Under the pieces are notes generated by a model that saw only the letters and a list, made by a program, of their open reading frames with translations, made no database searches and was not told the DNA's origin. From Corynebacterium cystitidis (GTDB taxonomy: Bacteria > Actinomycetota > Actinomycetes > Mycobacteriales > Mycobacteriaceae), in contig NZ_LT906473.1 in assembly GCF_900187295.1 (NCBI RefSeq), positions 2,852,001 through 2,916,000 on the forward strand: a stretch of DNA of 64,000 nucleotides, given 5' to 3'. This document shows, in pieces, positions 1-12,900 of the stretch. Each line of letters starts with the position of its first letter. Position 1 is the stretch's first letter. Both the position numbers and the translations under genes were made by a program.

Positions 1-242
1 CCGGCGGGATTGTGTGTTCTGCTTGGTGCCTGGGGTGGATGCTGTGCATATGAACGATTTGCCATGACTGTTGTTGTGGGGTGTGTTGGCATGCTGTTGG
101 GTGTCTGGGGCAACGTGTGTTGTTTCGTGGCTTGCTGTGGTGGCTGATCCTTTGTGTTGGGGTTGGTTGTTGTGGTGGGTGTGTTGTGTGAGAACTGTAT
201 AGTGGACGCGAGTATCTTTATTCTTTTTGTGTTTTGTGTGTT
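1..242 (+). other. 16S-23S internal transcribed spacer (partial)
   Basis: This stretch lies directly upstream of the 23S gene and has no reading frame worth calling. It is strikingly G/T-rich on this strand. A segment around 190-220 (agaactgtatagtggacgcg) is typical of the rRNA leader and processing regions in corynebacterial spacers. No tRNA gene is visible. The 16S gene would lie to the left of the window. Confidence 0.8.
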
Positions 243-3323
<3,081 letters not shown>

Positions 3324-3568
3324 CAAACACCCAGGGATATGACATAGAGTGTTGTTGGGTGGTTGAAGCGAAACACAAAAAGCATCATTGTGGTGCTTGC
3401 GTCTACTATGCAGTGTCTGACACAGCACACATACATGTGTGTGAGTCATTTATAAGTCAATATTGGTCTACTGGTCACTGTGTTGAGGTGATCCTGATCG
3501 ACACATATACACTATCCTCCTTTACTGTTTGGGTGGGGAGTACTGGTGTGGGATGCCCTTTATGGTGT
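3324..3568 (+). other. 23S-5S spacer
   Basis: 245-nt spacer without tRNA or coding sequence. It contains short imperfect inverted repeats (for example around 3380-3400) that probably help rRNA processing. Nothing else is recognisable. Confidence 0.75.
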
Positions 3569-3686
3569 GTCGGTGGTAGATAGCGGTGGGGAAACGCCCG
3601 GTCCCATTCCGAACCCGGAAGCTAAGCCCGCCCGCGCTGATGGTACTGCATCCGGGAGGATGTGGGAGAGTAAGACACCGCCGACC
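3569..3686 (+). rRNA. rrf: 5S ribosomal RNA
   Basis: About 117 nt starting gtcggtggtagatagcggtg and ending with complementary ccgccgac. It contains the conserved CCCATTCCGAACCCGGAAGC loop. Size, closing stem and position after 23S all fit 5S rRNA. Confidence 0.96.
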
Positions 3687-3717
3687 TAAAAACTAGATAT
3701 AGCAATAAATTACAAAG

Positions 3718-3775
3718 CACCCGGAGTGTGCCAACCCTCACCAAAAGAGGGCAGGCGCACACCGGGTGTTTTATT
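3718..3775 (+). terminator. rRNA operon terminator
   Basis: Imperfect inverted repeat gcacccggagtgtgcc / ggcgcacaccgggtgt with an inner hairpin (ccctc..gaggg), followed by a T-rich tail (gttttatt). It closes the 16S-23S-5S transcript. Confidence 0.85.
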
Positions 3776-3889
3776 CATCTTAGGATTGCTACCAGGTCAT
3801 TCATTTTGCGGGTGGCGATACCTTTTGCAAACGAATTCATACTTTCGTTAGGACGCTTTCGGTGTGGCTGCGATCTTCTAACAAGCAGT
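3775..3889 (-). pseudogene. C-terminal remnant of an unknown reading frame at the IS junction
   Basis: On the minus strand an open frame runs from the IS3-type end at 3890 to a stop at 3775 and finishes MNDLVAILR. It has no start of its own. It may be the far end of the gene whose N-terminus lies at 9345-9593 on the other side of the nested IS elements. That link is inference only, because the two pieces together are much shorter than a normal transposase. Confidence 0.3.
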
Positions 3890-3920
3890 TGAATCGGCCT
3901 GGGTTTTTGAGAGTGGCGGG

Positions 3921-4801
3921 TTAGACGGCCATGGGGGCTGCGTGTAGGTTGTTGTAGTTGTCGTAGTACTCGACGGGCGGTAGATAGCCGATCGAGGAAT
4001 GCAACCGCCGGTGATTGTACCAATGGAACCACTCGGCGGTCACGTCCTCGACGTGGCGGCTATTAAGCCACCGGGTGTTGCCAAAATCGATAACTTCAGT
4101 TTTGTACAGTCCGGTGGCTGATTCCATCAGCCCGTTGTCTTCAGTCTTCTCCCACAGTTCCGATAGATCCTTTCATCTCGTAGTCTTCGAGCAGGTCTTT
4201 TAGGTCGTTGCTGGTGTACTGGGAACCAGCATCTTCAGTGGTGGATCACCCCAGCGGTATCAAAGGTCGGATCCTGGCGCCGACGGTGAGCTACAGCCTG
4301 CTTGAGTGCCCGGATTACAAGCCAGCGGTCGGGGCGATCATCGACCACAAACGCCAACAATTCGCGGGTGTAGACGTCCTCAACAAAGGCGACATACGAG
4401 AAACTACACGCGGTGGGCATATAGGTAAAGTCAGCGACCCACCACTGATCTGGATGTGTCGCTTCTTTCCACGCGCGTTTGATGCGGTCAGCAATCCTTT
4501 CGGCAGCAGGATTACTGATGGTGGTGCGTATTGTCTTACGCCTTGAGACTCCTGTGATGCCAAGAATGTTCATCAGACGACGGACCTGGTCACGGCCGAT
4601 GATCCAGCCTTGACGTTTGGCTTCTTCCCAGAGTTTGAGCTTGCCGTAGACACGCTTGTTGTCTACCCACAGCTTGTACAGGCGATGGGCAGCATACGCA
4701 TCCTCTAGTTCTGCCTGTGTGGGGCCGAATCCACGCTGCTGGTAGCGGTAATACGTGGCAGGAGAAATGCTGTATTCATGCTCTTGAAGCACCTGTCTCA
4801 T
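3921..4801 (-). pseudogene. IS3-family transposase OrfB, broken
   Basis: The first frame (4801 down to 4235) starts MRQVLQEHEYSISPATYY and carries the rve/DDE integrase-core features WWVADFTYMP (first D) and VAFVEDVYTRELLAFVVDD (second D region). The frame stops after VIHH at 4235. The sequence that should follow, DAGSQYTSNDLKDLLEDYE, is readable in another frame, and after a second frame change the C-terminus (ESATGLYKTEVID, with the third acidic residue region, then FHWYNHRRLHSSIGYLPPVEY) ends at 3921. There are thus two frameshifts in 4127-4240. The gene is inactive. The family assignment is firm. Confidence 0.85.
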
Positions 4802-4913
4802 CCGCCCGGGTGGACTACAAGTGCCGAGTGATGGTGGAGGAATTCCACGATCACTTCAACTTGCGCTCACACTGAAGCCTCGGCGAAAAAAGCTGACGCT
4901 TGTGCGCAGCGGT
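4802..4913 (-). other. IS3 orfA/orfB junction fragment
   Basis: On the minus strand this piece reads AQASAFFAEAS followed by stops, resembling the end of an IS3 orfA (..ASAFFAQAE..) just before the orfB entry. The orfB frame can be followed upstream of 4801 for a short distance (GTCSPPGRMRQVL). It abuts the terminal repeats of the IS21-type element. Confidence 0.45.
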
Positions 4914-5021
4914 TGTTGGAAAGTGTTTTTCTGTTGATTGGAAAGCGTGATTCTGGGGTTTGGAAAGTGTGGGTCTGGGGGTAGTCCCCGCACGTTGAGT
5001 TGCGCGGGGACGTGTGGAAGA

Positions 5022-5808
5022 CTATAGGTCTTTTCGTGGTTGGTGGGTTTGGCGTAGATTTTCTTCGCTGTTGAGTACCACGGTCATTGATGGGTGCAGA
5101 ATCCGGTTGATGAGGGATTCTGCGGTGACTTTGTTGGGCATCATTTTGCCCCAGTCTGCGGCACCGAGCTGTGAGACAATAGCGGTTGCTTGGAAGGTCG
5201 CGTGCTTCCATGATTTCAAAGAGCACGCGGGTTGCGTGTGGTGAGATTTCCGTGGTGAAGAAATCATCAAAGATGACAAGGTGGTACTTGGTTATCTCCT
5301 TGACCAGTTCGTTCGTGGCTGATACATCCTGGTTGAGTTGATCGATTTCTCCAGCAAGCTCGGCCAAGCGCCAATAGCGTACGGTCAGTAGGCGCATACA
5401 CGCGTTATGGGCGATGGCTTGGACGAGAAAGCTTTTACCGCTGCCTGTCGGTCCGATGATGACCAGGTTTTTCGGTTCAGGCCCGGTGATCCATTCTGTT
5501 GCTTTCAGTCGTGCTAGCCGTTGTGGGCTGATGTCTTTCGGTGGGGTTGCAGTCAAGTTAGCCATGGTGGCCATTGGGTTGACGAGGCGGGCGGCTTTGA
5601 GCCGTTTTTGGCTGGTTCGCTGGATATAGCCTGCTTCTTGGGCACGCAGCATTTCAACGAGGATGTCGCGGAAGGTCATGTCGTCGTAGACTGGGTCGTT
5701 AATCAGCTCCAGTGCTCGGGTACCAGCGGTGACGATGTGAAACTTCTTGAACAAGCGCATCATTTCGTCATCGTCCATGATCTGTGGACTATAGGTGGGT
5801 TGGTTCAT
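5022..5808 (-). pseudogene. istB: IstB-like ATP-binding protein, frameshifted
   Basis: IS21 helper ATPase (AAA+, DnaC-like) that assists IstA. The reading frame starts MNQPTYSPQIMDDDEM directly after the istA stop. The Walker A motif GPTGSGKS and the Walker B region YHLVIFDDFF are present. At about 5190 (after EARDLPSN) the frame slips. The normal C-terminus (TAIVSQLGAADWGKM.., SLINRILHPSMTVVLN, EENLRQ) continues one frame over and stops at 5022. The unshifted frame instead runs on through the element end to 4867, which is artefactual. Expected full product about 260 aa. Confidence 0.85.
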
Positions 5809-6849
5809 TTATTTGCTGTCCTTTCGGGTTGGGGTGGGGATGTTGAAGGAATCAAATCCTCTGAGTGCGGCCTGATCGAATGAGGTCACCGTCGGTATTA
5901 CTTCAGAGCGAGGGGCGTTGGGTGATGATGATGTGGATGGGCGATTCGACTGTCTGCTCGTAGCGCTGATCGCGCGTTTGATGCTGGAGTAGCTGATGAA
6001 TTGTTTGCTGCCTATGACAAAGGCGCAGGCATCTTCGAGCTGTTGTCGTGAATATCGTGATGCCAAATGAAGGGTGTTTTCACAGCTTAAAAACGCTTGG
6101 GTAGGGAATTGTTCCCGTTCAATCATCACAGTGATCGCTTTGTAGGTTGCGGGACCAATATTGCGTGACCATGTTTCGTAGCGACTGCGTGTCCACAGTT
6201 TTCCGTCTGTCATGGCGCTATCAGGCTGATGCTCCTCGATGCTGGTGTAACTACCAGGGCGTTTGTAGCTACGTTGATGCACATAGATCAACTCCACACC
6301 ATCAGGGTCATAGACTTTAACGCTGTCTTGCCCCAGCCCAATACGCAGCCGACTGCCAACCCAGACTGACGGGATGGAATAGAAACGTTTGTCGACTTGG
6401 AAATGACAATTTGGCCGTGGTGTTGCCCACCGCCACTGAACCGACTCATAAGCAAAAGCAGGCAGCGGTTTCAACGCCTGCTGCTCATAGTCACAAAACT
6501 CCTGGTAACGAGTCAGCCCATCAACCCCGCGATAGGGCGTCTTGTGATGATTAATCCAGTCGACCTGCTCAGCCACAGCGGCGTTGAGGTCATCAAGAGT
6601 GTCAAAGACATAGGGCGCCAAGTACTGCCCCAACCAATCCTGGATGATGTCCACATGTTTTTCCACATGCCCTTTATGGGTGGGCTTACCTGGCTTGGTC
6701 GGCAAAATACCAGCACCATAGTAATCACCGAACTGTCGATAAGGGGTACAGATATCCCGAGCAGGATCGTCTTTACGCGGACGAAACGATGCTGTTGATG
6801 CATTATCCGGGATAAACAACGCAGGTACCCCACCGAAGTAGTCACAGGC
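5809..6849 (-). pseudogene. istA: IstA transposase, C-terminal part
   Basis: Carries the second half of the IS21 transposase catalytic core and the C-terminal domain. ACDYFGGVPALFIPDN (second acidic residue region) leads into GHVEKHVDIIQDWL (third region) and the Mu-type C-terminal part (WRWATPRPNCHFQVDK, YSIPSVWVGSRLRIG). It has no start of its own because the IS256-type element at 6850-8285 separates it from its N-terminus. The stop lies immediately before the istB start. Confidence 0.85.
6842..6849. repeat. 8-bp target-site duplication, left copy
   Basis: TCACAGGC here is repeated exactly at 8286-8293 on the other side of the IS256-type element. Eight base pairs is the usual duplication length for this family. 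Confidence 0.85.
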
Positions 6850-8285
6850 ATGAGGGTGTCAAGTTGTTTGTGTGTGGGGTTGATTTTATAGGTAGTTTTG
6901 GAAGCGGTCGGGGTAGGCTACGGACATTTGGTTGATGGCTTGTTTCCACCCTGCCACGCGTGCACCTTCTATGAGGCGTCCGGCTGTGGCAGCAACCTTT
7001 TTGCCTTCTTTGGCTCGTTTGGCGGCACGGCGATCTTCGATATTGCAGATCATCAACCACAGCGTCTTGACTGCGGATTCATCGTTAGTGAACTGCACCC
7101 TATTACGGGTGGCTTTACGTAGTTGATTGTTAAACGATTCAATCGAATTCGTCGTGTAGATCACCTTCCTCGCTGCTGGCGGGAACTGTAGAAACGGTAT
7201 AAACCGATCCCACGCATCGCGCCACACTTTCACTGATTGCGGATATTTCTGCCCCAGCTCAGTTGCAGCAAAGTGTTCTAACGCTTGCGCTGCCTGGTCC
7301 TCATCAGCAGCGGTGTAGATCTGCTTTAAAGCCGCTGATACTGCTTTACGGTCCCCGTACGCAACCCACCGGTTGGCTGCCCTGATCAGGTGGACGATAC
7401 AGGTTTGAACCATCGAGTTCGGCCAGGTCGCTTCGACTGCTTCTGGCAGGCCTTTCAACCCATCACAGCACACGATGAAAACGTCTTTAACACCCCGGTT
7501 AGCCAGGTGGGAACAGACCTGTGCCCAGAACGAGGCTCCTTCTTCTTTGGCAATCCAAATACCCAGGATGTGCTTAATACCGTCCATATCCACCCCGATA
7601 GCCAGATAAGCAGACTTGTTGACCACTCGCCCACCATCACGGACTTTGATACGCAGTGCATCGAGGAACACCACGGGGTAGAACTCATCTAGCTGGCGGC
7701 TTTGCCACTGCAGTACTTCGTCGAGCACTGCATCAGTAACCGCAGAGATCGTCTCATGCGACACATCGATCTTCAAGGCTGTGGCTAGGTGGTGTTGGAT
7801 ATCACGGATGGTCATCCCACCGGCATACAAACTAACGATCATGTCATCGACATCGGTCAGGCGACGTACTCCTTTAGGCACCATCGTCGGAACAAACGTC
7901 CCCTGCCGATCACGGGGCACATCAATGGTGACAGGCCCATAGTTAGAATCCACGGTCTTTGGATAGCTGCCATTGCGGTGGTTATCAGCCCGAGCAGCGT
8001 TTTTGGCTGCCCTGTCACCAGACTGATAGCCGAGGTGGACATCCATTTCCGCCTGCAATGCTGCCGATAGCGAGGCTTGCAGCATGCCCCTGACCAGTTC
8101 ATTGGCATCCGTAGTAGAGGTTGCAAGCTCCTTGATGATTTTAGCTACCTCAGGATTGGCAAGCAGTTTCTCCTCAATAGCATCAATCCGAGCTTTATCC
8201 TCTGGATCACGTCGCGTCATAGTCGTCATTGTGGTTCATCTCCTCATGCAGGATCGGTATCCCACACACAAACCATCTGACACCA
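6850..8285 (-). mobile_element. IS256-family insertion sequence (intact)
   Basis: 1436-bp element inserted in istA. Inward-facing terminal repeats share GGTGTCA followed by gtttgtgtgtggg on both sides (6855-6878 and, inverted, about 8260-8284). It contains a single full-length transposase gene and is bounded by perfect 8-bp duplications. The intact gene and exact duplications indicate the most recent insertion in the cluster. Confidence 0.9.
6886..8229 (-). CDS. IS256-family transposase
   Basis: 447-aa Mutator/IS256-type DDE transposase that cuts and pastes its own element. It begins MTTMTRRDPEDKARIDAI. Family features in order are an N-terminal DNA-binding region with ADNHRNGSYPKTV and DVPRDRQGTF, the catalytic region DEFYPVVFLDALRIKV (first D), FIVCCDGLKGLPEAVEATWP (second D), the C/H motif QTCIVHLIRAANRWV, and IYTTNSIESFNNQLRK near the third acidic residue. 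The length is normal and the frame unbroken, so it is probably active. It lies wholly inside its terminal repeats and is transcribed in the same direction as the istA it interrupts. Confidence 0.95.
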   Translation of the reverse strand: MTTMTRRDPEDKARIDAIEEKLLANPEVAKIIKELATSTTDANELVRGMLQASLSAALQAEMDVHLGYQSGDRAAKNAARADNHRNGSYPKTVDSNYGPVTIDVPRDRQGTFVPTMVPKGVRRLTDVDDMIVSLYAGGMTIRDIQHHLATALKIDVSHETISAVTDAVLDEVLQWQSRQLDEFYPVVFLDALRIKVRDGGRVVNKSAYLAIGVDMDGIKHILGIWIAKEEGASFWAQVCSHLANRGVKDVFIVCCDGLKGLPEAVEATWPNSMVQTCIVHLIRAANRWVAYGDRKAVSAALKQIYTAADEDQAAQALEHFAATELGQKYPQSVKVWRDAWDRFIPFLQFPPAARKVIYTTNSIESFNNQLRKATRNRVQFTNDESAVKTLWLMICNIEDRRAAKRAKEGKKVAATAGRLIEGARVAGWKQAINQMSVAYPDRFQNYL

Positions 8286-8293
8286 TCACAGGC
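8286..8293. repeat. 8-bp target-site duplication, right copy
   Basis: TCACAGGC, identical to 6842-6849; see the left copy. Confidence 0.85.
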
Positions 8294-8894
8294 CAACATG
8301 AGCTGCAATCCAGTTAGCGGTGCGTTCATCGGCGTAGCACTTGGCGAACACCATCCCAGAGTGCGGCAACGTCGCAACAAACACCGACACCTGAAATGCA
8401 TCACTATCGCCTGGCTGTCCAACCCACATTTTATCGCCTGACCAGTCTACAAACATCTTATGACCCGGATCATGAGTCATCGGCCACGACAATTTCTTGT
8501 CATCAATGAAATCTGCAACCCGCGCGGCAAATTGCTTATACGAGTAAGGCTTGAGCCCCTGTGCCACACACTCCCGCTGGTAACGTTCGTGTTCAACCTT
8601 GACCTTGAACTTCCTGCCAGGATTCTTCGCCCCGAAAATCCGCTTGCGTCGAATCAACGCCTCGATATCAATATCGGCATACGACTCGTCGCGATCGTAG
8701 CGCCGGTCAGGAAACAATTCCGCCAACTGCTGACGATCTAGACCGTAGATATCTACCTCAGTCAAGCCATGGTCATGCACAACCGCCTTAGCCAACCGCA
8801 CAGTTTTCGATGAGCACTGATAACTCTGCTGAATCGTGGCATAACTATGCCCACGCAACACTGCGAGCATAATCGCCCGATAATCCGTCACCAT
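8286..8894 (-). pseudogene. istA: IstA transposase, N-terminal part
   Basis: The start ATG at 8894 follows an AAAGGAG ribosome-binding site about 10 nt upstream. It encodes MVTDYRAIMLAVLRGHSYAT (HTH region) up to the first catalytic segment MFVDWSGDKMWV and ERTANWIAAHV, where the IS256-type element cuts in. Rejoining the two istA halves across the 8-bp duplication gives one extra base, so a frame error exists here independently of the insertion. Confidence 0.85.
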
Positions 8895-9025
8895 TGCAAC
8901 GGACTCCTTTCTAGTAACGCGGGTACCCCTTACACACCGAGGCACCCGTCAACTACTAGAAAAACACCCCCGCCCCACGCCACACGCCCTGCCCCTTTCC
9001 AACCCCCAGAAATACACTTTCCAAC

Positions 9026-9319
9026 CTAAGCCGCAAACAACGCTAACTTCAAGATCTCGTTGGCGTCTTTCAGCTGCTTATTTTCGCGCCGTAGCTTCTC
9101 TAATTCCGCATCTTTCTCAGCATCACTAAGCTCTACTGCCGCTTGATTGGCACTCTCGGCTTTGCGTGCCCAGTTACGCAGAGTGGTTTCCTTGATCCCT
9201 GTTTTACCTGCAACATCACGCAGGGCTGCGGCCTTGGATCAGGCACCTTTCTCCAACGCGGTGAAGTACCTTCTTACAGCCCGGTCCCGGGTTTCTTGGT
9301 CGTAGGCACTGGTAGCTAT
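9026..9319 (-). pseudogene. IS3-family OrfA, degenerate
   Basis: Reads SAYDQETRDRAVRRYFTALE, KAAALRDVAGKTGIKETTL, NWARKAESANQ and a leucine-zipper stretch KDAELEKLRRENKQLKDANE ending LALFAA-stop, the HTH plus zipper layout of IS3 OrfA. An in-frame TGA interrupts it (after EKGA) and the expected start codon reads ATA behind a good AGGAGG site at about 9325. Its end coincides with the end of the IS21-type element. Confidence 0.8.
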
Positions 9320-9344
9320 GATAAATCCTCCTTAGGCTTTATCA

Positions 9345-9593
9345 TGCCCTCTCACAAACCCAGACCGATACAATATCGCTTAAGTCGTCTCCCCCGAACG
9401 CCAGGGTGGTCGCGAGTGCTGCCACGACTCGAACCGGGGTATGTGTCCGTCGCTGTGTTAAACCGGGAAACGCCTGATCGATATCGTTGGCGATACCAGC
9501 TTTGATGGCTACCAACGCTGGCATCATGGTACCGGTATGGGAGCACACATTCTTCTTGGTGAGTTGCTCAACAGTAACTGCGGTAGTCTTCAT
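9345..9593 (-). pseudogene. N-terminal fragment of a transposase (IS1380-like?)
   Basis: Starts MKTTAVTVEQLTKKN and includes THTPVRVVAALATTLAFGGD and DLSDIVSVW before running into the IS3 end at 9344. The pattern of a hydrophobic helix followed by GGD(D)LSDI resembles the N-terminal region of IS1380-type transposases. This is recognition by eye and is uncertain. The rest of the gene is missing. Confidence 0.4.
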
Positions 9594-9868
9594 CGTGTAG
9601 GTCCATCTTTCCTTACTCTTGTTTTGGTCGTTATTAACAAGATTCTGGCAGGTAGAAGCACCCTTCCTATGTTCACACTCCGATACTTTCAACCACCATC
9701 AAAAACTCGGGCTAGATCACTTTCGCGGGATCTCCCTGGTTTTAAAAACCTTGGGTTCACTGCATTTGTGCTCCGTCTCATCCACTCTGGCGGTATCGTC
9801 GCAAATGTCCATGCACTCTAAAAACGCAAGAGCTGCTAAACGATCAAGAAGTATTTTTTCAAGCAGAA
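9594..9868. other. Gene-free stretch with possible IS debris
   Basis: No convincing gene. On the plus strand a short frame ending FVLRLIHSGGIVANVHAL-stop near 9821, preceded by KTRARSLSRDLPGFKNL, vaguely resembles the C-terminal tail of some IS transposases. Otherwise nothing is recognisable. Confidence 0.35.
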
Positions 9869-9917
9869 ACCCTGTCGCATTGAACACTGATAACGTTCAA
9901 TGTGACAGGGTCTTTTG
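9869..9917. terminator. Strong stem-loop, probable terminator
   Basis: accctgtcgcattgaac / gttcaatgtgacagggt forms a stem of about 16 bp with a 9-nt loop and tcttttga on the plus side. It sits downstream of the surface-protein gene (minus strand) and may act in both directions. Confidence 0.6.
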
Positions 9918-9975
9918 ATACTGCAGTGAGGCTAGCCTAGCTCAGAGAAGCTCCGAAAGCATTGCCTTAGCTCTA

Positions 9976-12900
9976 CTACTTGTCGTCCTGTGACGATGTT
10001 GCTTTATTACCTGAGGAACCTAGCACTGAAGAAGATGTGGAGGAATCCTCTGGAGAACAAGCATCGTAAATCACGGAGCCAACCAGGAGACCTGCGGCAA
10101 CGATTGCTATACCGGAAGCGATCTTACCTGCTTGAGGAGCAACGCTTCCGAGTGCAGCGTTAATGTCAGCGACAAAAGCAGCCAGCTTGGGATCCAAAAC
10201 ACCAACCTGCGCCTGCAGCTGGGTGTTAATTTCCTGAATCCTTGCATTCACCTGTCCAACCAGTGGGGACAGGCCAGGAATGCTCAACTGGGATGCTAGT
10301 CCGATCGGGACCAGCGCCAACAGCGGCAAACCGAACCCAAGAGCGGTAGCAACACACCTGCCCGTATCGATATCGGAAGACCCGTGATCTGATGGTGCCT
10401 CAACAGTGACTGCGACCTCGTCGATCGCCTTGCCATCCTTGTCCTTGACAGTCACCTTAATCTTGTCACCAGGCTTAGCATCCTTGTTTGCTTCCACGGT
10501 GATTGAACCATTCGGGTTTAGCTTGCCCTTACCTGGCCCTTCGACAGTAACGGTGGTGCCTTCTTGGACTTTCCCGCCAACATTTGGCAGGTTCACTGTT
10601 CCGCCTGGCTTTACGGTGCCATTATTCCAATCCGGAGCATCCTTGGAAGGCGTAGAATTTGGATCGAACGGATTAGAACCACCAGTGATTTCTTCACCGT
10701 TCGTGGAGCCATCACCATCGAAGTCGCCGTTCGGATCAAGGATAGACTTGCCGTCTTTGCCTAGGAGGTTAAACACCGCAGTTGCCGCATCTTGCGACCC
10801 ATCTTGGTATGTAATCACAACTGGTACAGCAGGCTTGATAACGTTGGTTAGCGCCGAACCAACCCCAACGATTGTCTGTGGGGAACCTGACGGGAACAGA
10901 CCATTGTATTGGGCTGCCAGCTGTTCAAGTGTAGGAGCCTGCGCCGTGATGACCCCAGAGGTGGTATCAGGCGTGAAGGTCCAGTTAGTCGCCTTGGAGG
11001 TATCGCCCAAGGTTACATTCGCTACAGGAGCGTCGGTCCCTTCGAATGGATTGTTGGAAGGACGAGATTCTCCAACAGGAACATCCGTAGGGCGGTACTC
11101 CGGTTCGAACTTGGACGCATCGGTTGATGGGTCGGTGACGTTGACCTTGACCTTGACGGTGTCCTTGGAGCCGTCTGGGTAGGTCACGACGATGGTTGCC
11201 GGGACGGTGCCTGGTTCGTCGACCTTCGGCTCAGTCTCCCACTCAGTGGTAGTGCCTTCTGGTAGCTCTCCAAGGTTTTGAATGCCCTTGTCGGAGTTCG
11301 GGACTACGCCAACGTTGGTGTTGATGTCCTGGCCGACTGGGTCGTGCTTGTCCGCATCGGTTGATGGGTCGGTGACTTTGACTTTGATGTTGACGGTGTC
11401 CTTGGAGCCGTCTGGGTAGGTCACCACGATGGTTGCCGGGACGGTGCCTGGTTCGTCGACCTTTGGTTCAGTTTCCCATTTGGTCGTGGTTCCCTTTGGT
11501 AGCTCTCCAAGGTTTTGAATGCCCTTGTCGGAGTTCGGGACTACGCCAACGTTGGTGTTGATGTCCTGGCCGACTGGGTCGTGCTTGTCCGCATCGGTTG
11601 ATGGGTCGGTGACTTTGACTTTGATGTTGACGGTGTCCTTGGAGCCGTCTGGGTAGGTCACCACGATGGTGGCTGGCACAGTACCCGGCTCCTCAACCTT
11701 CGGCTCAGTCTCCCACTCAGTGGTAGTGCCTTCTGGTAGCTCTCCAAGGTTTTGGATGCCCTTGTCGGAGTTCGGGACTACGCCAACGTTGGTGTTGATG
11801 TCCTGGCCGACTGGGTCGTGCTTGTCCGCATCGGTTGATGGGTCGGTGACTTTGACTTTGATGTTGACGGTGTCCTTGGAGCCGTCTGGGTAGGTCACCA
11901 CGATGGTTGCCGGGACGGTGCCTGGTTCGTCGACCTTTGGTTCAGTTTCCCATTTGGTCGTGGTTCCCTTTGGTAGCTCTCCAAGGTTTTGGATGCCCTT
12001 GTCGGAGTTCGGGACTACGCCAACGTTGGTGTTGATGTCCTGGCCGACTGGGTCGTGCTGGCCAGCTAGTGAAGGTTTATCGCTTGGATCCTTCGGGTTA
12101 GTTCCGGCCTCGTTCTCAACGATATCTGTGTAGCCGTCGTTATCGTCATCCTCATCGGTCACGTCCGGTGTTCCATCACCGTCGGTGTCAAGCTGGAATG
12201 GGGCGATAGCATCATCTACCGAGCCATCCTTATAGGTGACCTTGACTGGGACTTTAAGCTCTTCGGCGGTGTCCTTGTCCAGTTTCTCCGGTGCGGTTAC
12301 AGTGACAACGCCGGTGTCTGGATCAATCTTAACGTCATAGCCTTGCGGCGCTTGATAATCACCAGGGATTTCAAATTTCGCGCCTTCAGGAACAGTGACA
12401 TCCTCGCCTTTGTCGTTCTTAAACTTCGGGGCGGATTCTGCAGGTGTGCCCGGTACGATGAGCTTGTTCTCGTAGGATGGCGCAAATTGGTCAGCCTGCT
12501 TAGGAGTAACAGTGACCTTTGCATCGATGGTTTCCTTTGAACCATCCGGGTAGGTAACCAGCACAGGGATGGTGTAATCGCCTGGTTGAGTGTCCGCTGG
12601 TGGAGTGACAGTAAGAGAGCCAGGGTTATCTTCGGTAGACGGAGTTTCCGCTACGGTCCAACCGTTCTGAGGCTCGCCAGCATCATTCTTTGGTGCTTGG
12701 GGCTCAAACTTGGTTCCATCCGGAAGGTCAGAAACCTTTTGCGGGACTTCAACTTCCGCACCAGGGCTGGTGGTAGCTGGATCGTAGGATGGCTCATTGT
12801 TGAGGTTCATCGCGTCAACAATGGTGAAAGTGTCCGAAGCTAGGAAGTCGCCGAGACCAGAATGAAGCGTCGCGGAGTATACCGTTCCCGGTTCCCGCTT

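Larger units (their letters stand above)
4914..9024 (-). mobile_element. IS21-family element (istA-istB), interrupted
   Basis: The ends carry the multiple short terminal repeats typical of IS21. TTGGAAAG occurs at 4916, 4938 and 4960 (22-bp spacing), and the inverted form CTTTCCAA at 8995-9002 and 9017-9024 (again 22 bp apart). Inside are istA and istB on the minus strand in the usual order, istA then istB with abutting genes. istA is split by an IS256-type element and istB has a frameshift, so the element cannot move on its own. No clear target duplication was found. The outer ends are accurate to a few bases. Confidence 0.8.
3890..9344 (-). mobile_element. Nested IS cluster with IS3-family outer fragments
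   Basis: The outer layer is IS3-type DNA. An orfB-like frame lies on the left (3921-4801 and a little beyond) and an orfA-like frame on the right (9026-9319), both on the minus strand. Plausible terminal repeats are TGAATCGGCCTGGG at 3890 and the inward-facing TGATAAAGCCTAAGG ending at 9344. Between the halves sits an IS21-type element, itself split by an IS256-type element. If the two halves are one element its size is about 1.3 kb, normal for IS3. A caveat: orfA C-terminal-like sequence (ASAFFAEA, near 4870-4900) also occurs on the left side, so two different IS3 copies may be involved. Confidence 0.7.

Noticed and set aside
4867..5021. Extension of istB to 4867
   Set aside because: That frame follows a frameshift and reads through the element end; the true IstB C-terminus is in another frame ending at 5022.
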